Assembly (NCBI RefSeq): GCF_900088415.1
Contig: NZ_FLLQ01000002.1
Coordinates: forward strand, 186,001 to 250,000
Origin: Vibrio mediterranei
GTDB lineage: Bacteria; Pseudomonadota; Gammaproteobacteria; Enterobacterales; Vibrionaceae
Direction: 5' to 3'
DNA: 64,000 bases
Shown here piece after piece: positions 35,443 to 43,680 of the stretch. The notes under the pieces are model-generated. The model saw only the letters and a program-made list of their open reading frames with translations. It had not been told where the DNA came from and ran no database searches. A program made the position numbers and the translations under genes. Position 1 is the first letter of the stretch; each line of letters opens with the position of its first letter.

Positions 35443-36078
35443 CTACGACAAACCATTTTCTAGAGCGTATTTTGCCAACTCTGCCGTCGAATGTAGATCC
35501 AGTTTATGTTTGATGTTTTGACGGTGAGTCTCCACCGTTCGATAGGAGATGTCTAACATCTGAGCTATTTTCTTACTACTACAACCTTGAGCTACTAGCT
35601 TGAGCACAGACTCTTCACGTCGACTCAATGGGTTGGACTTCGCTACGACAGGGGTAATCTCTTGAGAGAATAATGTTTGGGTGACTGACTCACAAAAGTA
35701 GGTCGACCCTTGATGCACAGTCTTAATTGCCTGCACCATTTTCTCTGCGGAGATTTCCTTTAGCATGTAACCTACCGCTCCTGCCTGCATTACCTTCATA
35801 ATGTATTCACGATTATCATGCATCGTTAACATTAGAACTCGGATATTGGGAAGCTCTTCTTTAAGCATTTGCGTGGACTCAATGCCGTTCATTATCGGCA
35901 TACTTACATCCATTAAGACCACATCCGGCAAAGTGCTTTTGACAACCTCAATAGCTTCTACACCATTGCTTGCAGTTGCAACCACATCGATTTCCGGTTC
36001 CCGCTCTAGCCTAGCCATAAAACCTTCAAGAACAACCTGATGATCATCGACAATGACGACTCGGATCTTGGCATCCAT
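35443..36078 (-). CDS. NarL/FixJ-family response regulator
   Basis: A 211-residue regulator with an N-terminal receiver domain (acidic pair D11-D12, phosphoacceptor D57 in LMDVSMP, then T and K in the usual positions) and a C-terminal LuxR-type helix-turn-helix (LSRREESVLKLVAQGCSSKK, then DISYRTVETHRQNIKHKL). Its ATG overlaps the kinase stop as TAATG, so the pair is translationally coupled. The TRAP transporter genes lie directly upstream on the same strand, making them the probable target. Confidence 0.92.
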   Translation of the reverse strand: MDAKIRVVIVDDHQVVLEGFMARLEREPEIDVVATASNGVEAIEVVKSTLPDVVLMDVSMPIMNGIESTQMLKEELPNIRVLMLTMHDNREYIMKVMQAGAVGYMLKEISAEKMVQAIKTVHQGSTYFCESVTQTLFSQEITPVVAKSNPLSRREESVLKLVAQGCSSKKIAQMLDISYRTVETHRQNIKHKLDLHSTAELAKYALENGLS

Positions 36079-37427
36079 TACACTGCCTCCTCTACCTTTA
36101 ACAACACGGTAATTTCTGTTCCCTTTCCATATTCACTAATCAGCTCGAACTCTCCCCCGATGAATTCCACTCGTTCGCGCATGTTTCTTAATCCAATCCC
36201 ACGGCTATTCATCGCATTTCCAACATCAAATCCAACTCCATCATCGGTGACGATCAACTGTAGTACACCGCCAAATTGCTTCAAGAACACGGTGACCTTG
36301 GTCGCCTGAGCATGCTTTTCGATATTATTAAGAGACTCTTGAACCACTCTATAGAGTGTAGTCGCCACTTCAGATTTGAGTTTCGAGGCATTGGAGTCTA
36401 AAACCAGTTCAGTACTTGCCATGGAGTAAGTTTTAAAATCTTGCAAGAGAGTGGTAATCGCTGCTTCCAAACCTATATCATCCAAAGCACTAGGACGTAA
36501 GTGATGGGAAATTCGACGAACTTCCATTATTGCTTCTGACAATGAAGATTGAGATTGCTGTAAGTGCCCCATAGAACGATCATCAACGCTTCTCGTGTCC
36601 ATCAACTCAAGATGACATTTACTCGACACCAGCAATTGATTTACCCCATCATGAAGCTCTCTGGCTAAATGCTTACGTTCATCCTCCTGAAACATCACCG
36701 TTTTATGGGCGAGCTCTTTTAGATTTTTATCAGCTAATTTATGTTCGTGCCAATTAACCGCTAAAGTCAGTACAATAATCACCGCTACTGTTACTGCGAA
36801 AATTGTCACGATAGAAAATATCGTGGTCTCGATATTGTTATCAATGGCGGCCCTCAATATTGCCACTTCTTGCGCCACATCTTCGATATACAGCCCGGTC
36901 CCTATCATCCAGTCCCACTTATCCAGCCAAGCTGCATAACTAAGTTTGGTGACCGTTTCTCCAGTAGAAGGTTTTTGCCATAAGTACTGGTGATAGCCCC
37001 CTCCTGATTGAGCTTGAAACAACAGAGCTTCAATCAGGTAATCACCATCTTGGTCTTGAAGTTTTAACAAGTTTCGACCGACAAGCTGCGGAAGAATTGG
37101 GTGGACAAGGTTGGTACCGTTTTTGTCGTAGGCAAAAAAGTAGCCATCGGTTCCATAACGTAGACGATTGAGCGTTTCTTTGACCTGGCTTTTGGCTTCA
37201 GTTTCAGTTAATGAGGAGTTGTTATAGACTTGCTCAATAGCATCAAAGGCCATTTCGACGCTATCTTTAAGAGCAGATTCTTTTGAGCGAATAAGGCTCT
37301 CTCGGAAAATGTTAATTTCATTTTCTCCGAGGGCTTTTGCTTGATGAAGAGTTATCCAACTAACACTCGCCGTCACAATGATAAGTGGGATGAGTGTCAG
37401 TAAGATAAGTTTTGCTTTGAGCGGCAT
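36078..37427 (-). CDS. Cache-domain sensor histidine kinase (HisKA_3)
   Basis: A 449-residue membrane kinase, numbered from ATG 37427, which has an AAGGAC ribosome-binding site; longer in-frame starts lack one. TM1 lies about 5-28, a periplasmic single-Cache domain about 35-190 (RYGTDGYFFAYDKNGTNLVH), TM2 about 201-225, then HisKA_3 with H259 in ARELHDGVNQLL and a C-terminal HATPase with VTDDGVGFD and GIGLRNMRERV. Partner of the overlapping NarL-type regulator. Similar Cache kinases near TRAP genes sense the transported organic acid. The ligand here is inference. Confidence 0.9.
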   Translation of the reverse strand: MPLKAKLILLTLIPLIIVTASVSWITLHQAKALGENEINIFRESLIRSKESALKDSVEMAFDAIEQVYNNSSLTETEAKSQVKETLNRLRYGTDGYFFAYDKNGTNLVHPILPQLVGRNLLKLQDQDGDYLIEALLFQAQSGGGYHQYLWQKPSTGETVTKLSYAAWLDKWDWMIGTGLYIEDVAQEVAILRAAIDNNIETTIFSIVTIFAVTVAVIIVLTLAVNWHEHKLADKNLKELAHKTVMFQEDERKHLARELHDGVNQLLVSSKCHLELMDTRSVDDRSMGHLQQSQSSLSEAIMEVRRISHHLRPSALDDIGLEAAITTLLQDFKTYSMASTELVLDSNASKLKSEVATTLYRVVQESLNNIEKHAQATKVTVFLKQFGGVLQLIVTDDGVGFDVGNAMNSRGIGLRNMRERVEFIGGEFELISEYGKGTEITVLLKVEEAV

Positions 37428-37537
37428 AGAAGTCCTTTTTCTAAGCTGCATTGGATGTAGCTTATTGTTTCCTATTGTAAACAGTAGCAATGTCTAAAAT
37501 AGAAATGAACCACTATGCCGAGCTAACGCAGCTCCGA

Positions 37538-38821
37538 TCACATTCCATAAAATTCTGGGAACATAAGTATCGACGCTAAGACGACTATTTGTATCGCAAT
37601 AAATGGCATTACACCTCGGTAAATATCTCTTGTGGTCACGCCATTAGGGGCTACGCCTTTCAAATAAAACAAGCTAAAGCCGAATGGTGGGGTTAAGAAC
37701 GATGTTTGCAGGTTCATCGCAATCAAAATAGCAAACCACGTCATATTGATACCCATTAGCTCTGCCACAGGGGCAATCATCGGTACGATAATGAAACAGA
37801 TTTCTACGAAGTCGATAAAGAAACCAAGAATCAATATCACCACCATGGTAATGATTAGGAAGCCCCATTTCTCACCAGGCAGTTCAAGCATCCACTCCTC
37901 TACCAGCATATCACCACCAGTATAAGTAAACGCCATTGAGAACGCCGTTGCACCAAGTAGAATCGCAAATACCATTGCCGTCACTTTCACCGTCTCTTTG
38001 GACGCATCATAGAGCATGCCCCAACTGAATTGGCGATACATAAGTGATAGAACAATAGCACCCGCACCACCGAGAGCAGCAGACTCCGTTGGCGTCGCAA
38101 TACCGGCAAAGATAGAGCCTAATACCACAACAATCAGTGCTAGCGGTGGAATAATCGCTTTCAGCGCCGTTTTTACTTCTTCTGAGCGTGAAATAGTTTC
38201 ATCTCTTGGAATCGGTTGGGCACTCTCTGGGTTTAGCTTTGCATAAATGAGTATGTAAGCGACATAAGCGCCAACTAAGACAAAGCCCGGCCATAACGCC
38301 GCTTGGAATAAATCCCCTACTGGTACACCTAACACGTCACCCAAAAGAATAAGCACGATGGATGGTGGAATGATTTGCCCTAGAGTACCCGACGCACAAA
38401 TAGTGCCGCAGGCCAACCCTTTATCATAGTTGTACTTGAGCATCACTGGCAGTGAGATAAGCCCCATGGCGACGACCGATGCTCCTACAACACCCGTAGA
38501 TGCTGCAAGCAATGCACCCACGAGTACCGTTGAAATAGCAATACCACCACGAACACCACCAAACAAACGACCCATCGACTCAAGAAGCTGTTCAGCTAGT
38601 CGAGTCTTTTGTAAAACTAACCCCATAAAAACAAACAGAGGTACAGCCATTAATACTGTGTTTTCCATAATGGACTGTATCCGATATGGCATAAACGCAA
38701 ACATTTCTATCCCTTCCGCCCACACACCGAAGATCAGCGCAATGCCGCCAAAAGTGAAAGCAACAGGAAAGCCGAGTAGTAGCGCGAATAAGGCTACAAA
38801 AAACATCACAATACCGATCAT
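37538..38821 (-). CDS. dctM: TRAP transporter large permease subunit (DctM)
   Basis: A 427-residue membrane protein with 11-12 helices and the DctM signature, including PLFVFMGLVLQKTRLAEQLL, GTICASGTLGQIIPPSIVLI and LNLQTSFLTPPFGFSLFYL-like sequence near the C-terminus. It forms the sodium-coupled transport channel. It starts 11 nt after dctQ with an AAGGAC ribosome-binding site and precedes the two-component genes on the same strand. Confidence 0.94.
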   Translation of the reverse strand: MIGIVMFFVALFALLLGFPVAFTFGGIALIFGVWAEGIEMFAFMPYRIQSIMENTVLMAVPLFVFMGLVLQKTRLAEQLLESMGRLFGGVRGGIAISTVLVGALLAASTGVVGASVVAMGLISLPVMLKYNYDKGLACGTICASGTLGQIIPPSIVLILLGDVLGVPVGDLFQAALWPGFVLVGAYVAYILIYAKLNPESAQPIPRDETISRSEEVKTALKAIIPPLALIVVVLGSIFAGIATPTESAALGGAGAIVLSLMYRQFSWGMLYDASKETVKVTAMVFAILLGATAFSMAFTYTGGDMLVEEWMLELPGEKWGFLIITMVVILILGFFIDFVEICFIIVPMIAPVAELMGINMTWFAILIAMNLQTSFLTPPFGFSLFYLKGVAPNGVTTRDIYRGVMPFIAIQIVVLASILMFPEFYGM

Positions 38822-38831
38822 GAGAATGTCC

Positions 38832-39374
38832 TTATTCGTTTGAGCCGGAAGACTTAGCGTAAATGAGGTGTGGATTGAACAGTTTGTTCAATGAGTGCAG
38901 AACCAAGCCAACACCAGCAATCGCCATAAAGAAGAATGAAAGAGGAATCATCGCTTTGATGATCCAGCGGTAAGGTAAGCCACCAGGGTCACCAGAGGTC
39001 TCTCCTAGCGCGTAACTTTCTTTGGCAAAATCGATACCGAACCAAGCGACCAATAAGCAAAATGGGAAAAGAAAAACAAAAGTGCCTAGTAGGTCGATGA
39101 TGGCTTGAGCTTTAATAGATAAACGCTCGTAGAACACGTCTACTCGTACATGTCCGCCCGCTTTAATTGCGTATGGGACACCCAGTAAAAACACCGCCGA
39201 GAATAAATGCCATTCCATTTCTTGGAAGGCGATAGAAACATCATTAAATACGTAGCGCATCACTACGTCATAAACAACATTCACCAATAAGAGCAAAAAC
39301 AAAATACTGGATAACCAGCCTAGCAAATCCGCTACCTTGTTAAACAGTCTTTCAATGTAAATTAAACTACGCAT
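38832..39374 (-). CDS. dctQ: TRAP transporter small permease subunit (DctQ)
   Basis: A 180-residue protein with four predicted helices (about 15-40, 50-70, 92-115, 135-158). The loop EMEWHLFSAVFLLGVPYAIK and the downstream GGHVRVDVFYERLS are characteristic of DctQ. It pairs with DctM to form the membrane complex. GGAAAG precedes the ATG. A hairpin between it and dctP probably reduces its expression relative to the binding protein. Confidence 0.92.
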   Translation of the reverse strand: MRSLIYIERLFNKVADLLGWLSSILFLLLLVNVVYDVVMRYVFNDVSIAFQEMEWHLFSAVFLLGVPYAIKAGGHVRVDVFYERLSIKAQAIIDLLGTFVFLFPFCLLVAWFGIDFAKESYALGETSGDPGGLPYRWIIKAMIPLSFFFMAIAGVGLVLHSLNKLFNPHLIYAKSSGSNE

Positions 39375-39442
39375 ACAACTTTCCGCCTATCCGCCATATT
39401 TAGTTCATTGTTTTAGTTAAGGGCGTATGACCATTTTTTGGG

Positions 39443-39470
39443 AAAAAGTGGCGCAGGAGCCGCGCCACTT
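39443..39470 (-). terminator. Partial terminator between dctP and dctQ
   Basis: A 9-bp GC-rich stem (39446-39454 with 39462-39470) followed on the minus strand by T5. It probably gives more binding protein than permease. Confidence 0.7.
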
Positions 39471-39481
39471 AAAGGGGGGTA

Positions 39482-40576
39482 TTAATTGTCGAACTTGTTT
39501 AGGTAAGCTTTAGACGCAATATCGGTCCAAGAGCGTACTTGCTGTAGATAAGCGGCTTGAGAAGCTTGGATTTCTTTTGCCATCTCATCTTTAGCTGCGT
39601 GCTCTTTTAGCAATTTGTCATTCGCATCACGCAGTGCATCCATTACTTCGCGTGGGAAGTCTTTAACTTTCACGTCTGGGTAATCTGTTTGGATAGTCGC
39701 CCAGTTTTTGCCACTTTCGTGAGTCGATTGGATGTACATGTCGTACGCTGCTGTCTTCATAGCGATTTGTAGAATTGCTTTCAAATCGTCAGGAAGTTTG
39801 TTCCAAGTACGTTTGTTTACTAGGAATTGCAGCTCTGTTGCTGGCTCATGCCAACCGGTGTAGTAATAAGGCGCAATTTTGTGGAAGCCCATACGAAGGT
39901 CTAGTGATGGTCCCACCCACTCAAGTGCATCGATGGTACGACGTTCTAAAGAGGTATACAGTTCACCTGAAGCGATGTTTGTTGGCTTAGCACCAACCTC
40001 TGCTAGGATTTCGCCCGCAAAACCTGGAATACGCATTTTCAGACCTTGTAGGTCATCGACACTGTTGATTTCTTTTTGGAACCATCCGCCCATCTGAACA
40101 TCAGTGTTACCACCAGGGAAAGACATCATGTTATGCGGCGCATACACTTTCTCCATTAGTTCCATACCACCACCGTGATAGAACCAAGCGTACTGTTCTG
40201 GTGCCGTCATACCAAAAGGCATTGTCGTAAAGTAGAGGGTATTTGGCACTTTACCTTTCCAGTAATACGACGCTGAGTGCCCCATGTCATATTGACCAGA
40301 TTTAACCATATCAAACACACCGAAAGGCGCTTTGTGCTTGTTCGAAGAGTCAATGCGGATTTGCAAACGACCGTTTGACATTTCTTCTGCCATTTTCGCC
40401 ATGTTCTTCGTTGCGTCACCAAAGATAGGGAAGTTTGGCCCCCATGTTTCGGCTAACTTTAGACGATAAACTTTATCGGCTGCATTTGCGGTACCTGCAA
40501 CAAACGCTAAACACGTTGCTGCAACAATCGCCGTGCTCTTCATGACACGTGTTACTGATTTCTTGATTAGACTCAT
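39482..40576 (-). CDS. dctP: TRAP periplasmic binding protein (2-oxoacid/lactate type)
   Basis: A 364-residue protein with a signal peptide of about 32 residues ending ANA. It belongs to the TakP/TTHA0766-like branch of TRAP solute receptors: GGWFQKEINSVDDLQGLKMR (the R binds the substrate carboxylate), IDALEWVGPSLD and GFHKIAPYYYTGWHEP. These features match receptors for 2-oxo acids and lactate rather than C4-dicarboxylates, so dctP is used as a family name only. The first gene of dctPQM, with an AAGGAA ribosome-binding site and a long upstream promoter region. Confidence 0.9.
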   Translation of the reverse strand: MSLIKKSVTRVMKSTAIVAATCLAFVAGTANAADKVYRLKLAETWGPNFPIFGDATKNMAKMAEEMSNGRLQIRIDSSNKHKAPFGVFDMVKSGQYDMGHSASYYWKGKVPNTLYFTTMPFGMTAPEQYAWFYHGGGMELMEKVYAPHNMMSFPGGNTDVQMGGWFQKEINSVDDLQGLKMRIPGFAGEILAEVGAKPTNIASGELYTSLERRTIDALEWVGPSLDLRMGFHKIAPYYYTGWHEPATELQFLVNKRTWNKLPDDLKAILQIAMKTAAYDMYIQSTHESGKNWATIQTDYPDVKVKDFPREVMDALRDANDKLLKEHAAKDEMAKEIQASQAAYLQQVRSWTDIASKAYLNKFDN

Positions 40577-40728
40577 TATTCAGTTCCTTGAGTAGGTTCC
40601 CTGTTGAAGTCACTGTCGCGACTCCAAGTTTCACATTCCACACAACTATGGATGCAATTCTGAATAACGGGTATTAGTGAGAGCACGCAGTGATAAAACC
40701 ATTAATTAGCGTTATCAGACCTTGGTAT

Positions 40729-40744
40729 TACGTAGAAATACGTA
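40729..40744. promoter_or_regulatory. Candidate response-regulator operator upstream of dctP
   Basis: Two TACGTA half-sites (40729-40734 and 40739-40744) separated by GAAA form a 16-bp near-palindrome, about 155 nt upstream of the dctP start. LuxR-type response regulators bind such spaced inverted repeats. The regulator at 35443 is the natural candidate. This is inference. Confidence 0.4.
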
Positions 40745-40914
40745 GGAAATAACCGCAGAAAAAACCTTAATGTCGATAAATCAATAATTTAAGAATGTAG
40801 GGTTTAAAAGGAAATAGTAAAAGTACTTAGGCATTTATTATCAGGCACCAATTACACAATCGCTACTTTTGTGACATCAGTCGCTAACATTAGTGCATTT
40901 TAGTCTTCTGGATC

Positions 40915-40943
40915 AAAAAGACCCCTAAATAAGGGGTCTTTTT
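40915..40943. terminator. Terminator after the 120-residue gene
   Basis: A 12-bp stem (40915-40926 with 40932-40943) with AAAAA/TTTTT flanks, immediately downstream of the minus-strand gene at 40965. Confidence 0.88.
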
Positions 40944-40964
40944 GAGAATGGGTAAAGTGAACGC

Positions 40965-41327
40965 TTAAAGCGCTTTATAGATAACTTTATTGCCCGCAAG
41001 CTGTTCTTTAGCCACTAAGCCTTCTTCTAGAAGCTTCTTAAGTGCGCCAGTCGCCCAAGATGCTGCTTTCGCTTCTTCTTGGCCAGCTTCTAGGCCGATG
41101 CCTTTTGGATTGATACCGTCAGCATTTTTAGCAACGATGTCTAGCACTTGTTGCTGCTTAGGAGTTAAGGCTACATCAACTTTTTTTGTCGCAGTTGCGG
41201 TTTCAACTACAGGCGCTTTCGCTACAACAGGCTTTTCTGTTTTTGTTGCAGCTGCTGTGTTGGCAACTACCGCTTTAACGCGCTTTTGCAACTTAGATTG
41301 CACTTTGCGCTTATGAGCAAGTCTCAT
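40965..41327 (-). CDS. Basic-tailed winged-helix-like protein, unknown
   Basis: A 120-residue protein in two parts. Residues 1-50 are very basic and Ala/Lys/Thr/Val rich (KRKVQSKLQKRVKAVVANT). Residues 50-120 look like a small winged helix (LTPKQQQVLDIVAKNADGIN, then SWATGALKKLLEEGLVAKEQ). The basic tail and fold suggest a nucleic-acid-binding protein. I do not recognise a named family. A strong GGAGAG ribosome-binding site and its own terminator indicate a well-expressed single gene. Confidence 0.75.
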   Translation of the reverse strand: MRLAHKRKVQSKLQKRVKAVVANTAAATKTEKPVVAKAPVVETATATKKVDVALTPKQQQVLDIVAKNADGINPKGIGLEAGQEEAKAASWATGALKKLLEEGLVAKEQLAGNKVIYKAL

Positions 41328-41538
41328 TTAGTTTTCTCTCCAATTCACTGCACCAAGACAGTGGTCAAAATTCGAAGCGCGTTTTATACCAAAATTTTGA
41401 TAGCTTTTGTAGAGGATTGACACAAAGTGGCGTCAAAAATGCAGACCTAGGACGTTTATGGCTATTATTTAAACAATAAACTTTATTATCGCTTCATCGG
41501 TATAAAGAACCAAATAGGGTAAAAAATTAGTCGTCACT

Positions 41539-42210
41539 ATGGATACATTACATTTCAGCAATCATAACTACACATGGCAATCTCCGACCATTAAAGTCGT
41601 TGCAGCAGTTGGGGGACTAGCCTGTTTTAGTTTTCTTCTACTTTCCCCCAATTGGCAGCAAGCACTGGTGTTTATTACGCTCGTCGCTGCAGTCATGACC
41701 TTTGCTTACTTTATGCTTATCAAAAGTCGTGTCACCTTCACACTGACAGCGACTCATTTCCAGCAACACGTATTTAAAGGGGGCTGGGTCGTTAAATGGA
41801 GTAATATCGAACGAATAGGCGTATGCACTCACCACCAAGAAGGTTGGCATAAACCGTTACCTTGGATCGGAATCAGACTTAAACACTATCAACCTTACTT
41901 AGATGGCATCTGTCCTAGAGTGGCAACCGACCTTTTGCTAAGCCAACGTGCATTGCTTTATTTGGGTGCTCAGCAAACCTCACCAGCACTTAATTTTGAA
42001 GACATAGTGTTGGACTCTGAGGCTTACGTTACCAATGAAGGAAAAGAGTACAGAGGACTTCTCGCCATGTTGGCAAATCGAATGCGTTATCAGCGAGAAT
42101 TTTATGGATTCGATGTATTTGTAGCCGAGGCCGACTTAGACAGGTCTGCAGACGAGTTTGTGGGTCTTACCCGCCGCTATTTGGCTGCGGCGGATAGAGA
42201 GTTATCCTAG
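41539..42210 (+). CDS. Membrane protein, probably DUF2982 family
   Basis: A 223-residue protein with two adjacent N-terminal helices (about 17-35 and 42-60), then a soluble domain (ATHFQQHVFKGGWVVKWSNI) with a PH-like strand pattern. This resembles the DUF2982 proteins of Vibrio and Shewanella, by memory only. No ribosome-binding site stands out. It is convergent with gloC and ends at a 10-bp hairpin. Confidence 0.7.
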   Translation: MDTLHFSNHNYTWQSPTIKVVAAVGGLACFSFLLLSPNWQQALVFITLVAAVMTFAYFMLIKSRVTFTLTATHFQQHVFKGGWVVKWSNIERIGVCTHHQEGWHKPLPWIGIRLKHYQPYLDGICPRVATDLLLSQRALLYLGAQQTSPALNFEDIVLDSEAYVTNEGKEYRGLLAMLANRMRYQREFYGFDVFVAEADLDRSADEFVGLTRRYLAAADRELS

Positions 42211-42252
42211 AGAAGCGTTACTTTTAATCGCTTACTGTCAGTACGCTTCTCT
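42209..42252. terminator. Inverted repeat between the DUF2982-like gene and gloC
   Basis: A 10-bp perfect stem (42209-42218 with 42243-42252) with a 24-nt loop between convergent genes. No strong T-run, so a weak terminator. Confidence 0.4.
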
Positions 42253-42262
42253 TAGACGTCTG

Positions 42263-42919
42263 TTAGTAGAGCGGAATCTCATCGGCAACAAACGGATTGG
42301 ATGCTCTCTCATGACCAAAGGTAGACTGTGGGCCGTGACCCGGTACAAATGTTACGTCATTACCCAGCGGCCACAACTTTGTCTTAATCGAGTTAATCAA
42401 AGTAGCGTAGTCACCTTGAGGGAAATCTGTGCGTCCAATACCACCATTAAAGAGAACATCACCAACAAAGGCGACTTTTGATTCCTCATTAAACAGCACT
42501 ACGTGACCTGGAGTGTGACCCGGAGTATGAATAACATTAAGAGTTTGATTACCAAACTCTACGGTATCACCATCATCTAACCATTGATTGGGTTCAAACG
42601 CTTTAGTTAAAGGAAAACCAAACATTTGGCTTTGGTTTTCTAAGCCTTGTAGCCAAAAGTTATCAGCTTTATGAGGACCAACAATGTTGGCATCAAGCGC
42701 CTCTGCAAGTGGCTCAGTTCCGCCAACGTGATCTAAATGCCCATGGGTCAGTACCAGCTGTTCAACTTGGACTCCAAGTTCTTTGATCAACATTTCTAGC
42801 TGTTTTACATCACCGCCAGGATCAACAACCACACCTTTCATGGTTTCGTCACACCAAACGATAGAACAGTTTTGCGCAAATGAAGTGACAGGCACTACTT
42901 GATATTGAAGACTCATCAT
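42263..42919 (-). CDS. gloC: Metallo-beta-lactamase fold hydrolase, glyoxalase II type (YcbL)
   Basis: A 218-residue hydrolase with the full two-metal set: THGHLDHVGG (HxHxDH), HTPGHTPGHVVLF, FVGDVLFNGGIGRTD and VPGHGPQS. This matches YcbL/GloC, a type II glyoxalase II that hydrolyses S-lactoylglutathione. It sits after mepK and ldtD in the same order as E. coli ycbB-ycbK-ycbL. AGGA precedes two adjacent ATG codons; either may be used. Confidence 0.92.
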   Translation of the reverse strand: MMSLQYQVVPVTSFAQNCSIVWCDETMKGVVVDPGGDVKQLEMLIKELGVQVEQLVLTHGHLDHVGGTEPLAEALDANIVGPHKADNFWLQGLENQSQMFGFPLTKAFEPNQWLDDGDTVEFGNQTLNVIHTPGHTPGHVVLFNEESKVAFVGDVLFNGGIGRTDFPQGDYATLINSIKTKLWPLGNDVTFVPGHGPQSTFGHERASNPFVADEIPLY

Positions 42920-42979
42920 AAATCCTATTAATTTTGCAATTAGCGGGACTATGACATCACGCTAGCGGAATGACAAGTG

Positions 42980-43525
42980 TTACCAGTTTCTCACAGGACC
43001 CGTATCAATATGGACGAACTGGCTTCTTGGGTAATACCCCACTCCACCAGCCTTTATGGTTAGCGCCGCCTCATGAAGATGACTGAGTTTTACTCCATCT
43101 AATCTAAAGTCGATAGCCTGACCTAACATATGAAGACTTTTTTTCGCTACTCCATTTGAGCCCGAACGCAATGAAGCATTGGTTTCTGGAGATCGGTAGC
43201 CAGAAATGATCAACACCTCTGATTTAACGCCTAGTAGGCTCTGAATCTCTGATATCTGGTCGAACAAACGCTTATCCATGTTATGGGTTTCATTACGTCG
43301 ATGATCACGACAAAGTGTATTGAGGCGAGCGAGTTCAGATTGAATATACTTAGCACCGTCAAAGTAGCGACTTTCTAGACTCTCTCCCGTGTGTAAGTTA
43401 TTCATTGCTAATGTTCTTGGTGCAGAGGAAGGCATTGCAAAAGATAGCGAAGGCACCAATGACGCAGTTGCGCCACACAATGCAAGTTTGAGGGCGTCTC
43501 GTCTAGAAATATTTGTTTGGATCAT
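42980..43525 (-). CDS. mepK: Murein endopeptidase MepK (YcbK, M15-like)
   Basis: A 181-residue periplasmic peptidoglycan hydrolase of the YcbK/DUF882 family, which in E. coli cleaves mDAP-mDAP (3-3) cross-links. The N-terminus has a twin-arginine signal (SRRDALKLALCGAT...LSFA). The catalytic zinc site is formed by SLHMLGQAIDFRL and QFVHIDTGPVRNW. I start at MIQTNI (43525), giving the E. coli length of about 182. A longer frame upstream is not supported. It is downstream of ldtD, which makes the same 3-3 cross-links. Confidence 0.92.
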   Translation of the reverse strand: MIQTNISRRDALKLALCGATASLVPSLSFAMPSSAPRTLAMNNLHTGESLESRYFDGAKYIQSELARLNTLCRDHRRNETHNMDKRLFDQISEIQSLLGVKSEVLIISGYRSPETNASLRSGSNGVAKKSLHMLGQAIDFRLDGVKLSHLHEAALTIKAGGVGYYPRSQFVHIDTGPVRNW

Positions 43526-43680
43526 ACTACTCAAAGAAAGGAAACTACTGAATTGCGGCGCAAGATACGTGTTTCTCAAGCCTAGTTCAAATGCAGAAAT
43601 GAGCAAAATGCGCTTATTTTTGCAGCTAGCAACGGTTAACCTTTGAGCAGAAAGCGTTTTTTAGATTGTTCAAATTTGTG

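Larger units (their letters stand above)
40577..40964. other. Promoter region of the TRAP operon
   Basis: This 388-nt gap holds the dctP promoter, a TACGTA inverted repeat at 40729-40744 and the terminator of the 120-residue gene at 40915-40943. No coding frame was recognised. Confidence 0.55.

Noticed and set aside
39482..40576. C4-dicarboxylate specificity for the TRAP system
   Set aside because: The binding-protein motifs (GLKMRIPGFAG, DALEWVGP, APYYYTGWHEP) match the 2-oxoacid/lactate branch better than DctP proper.
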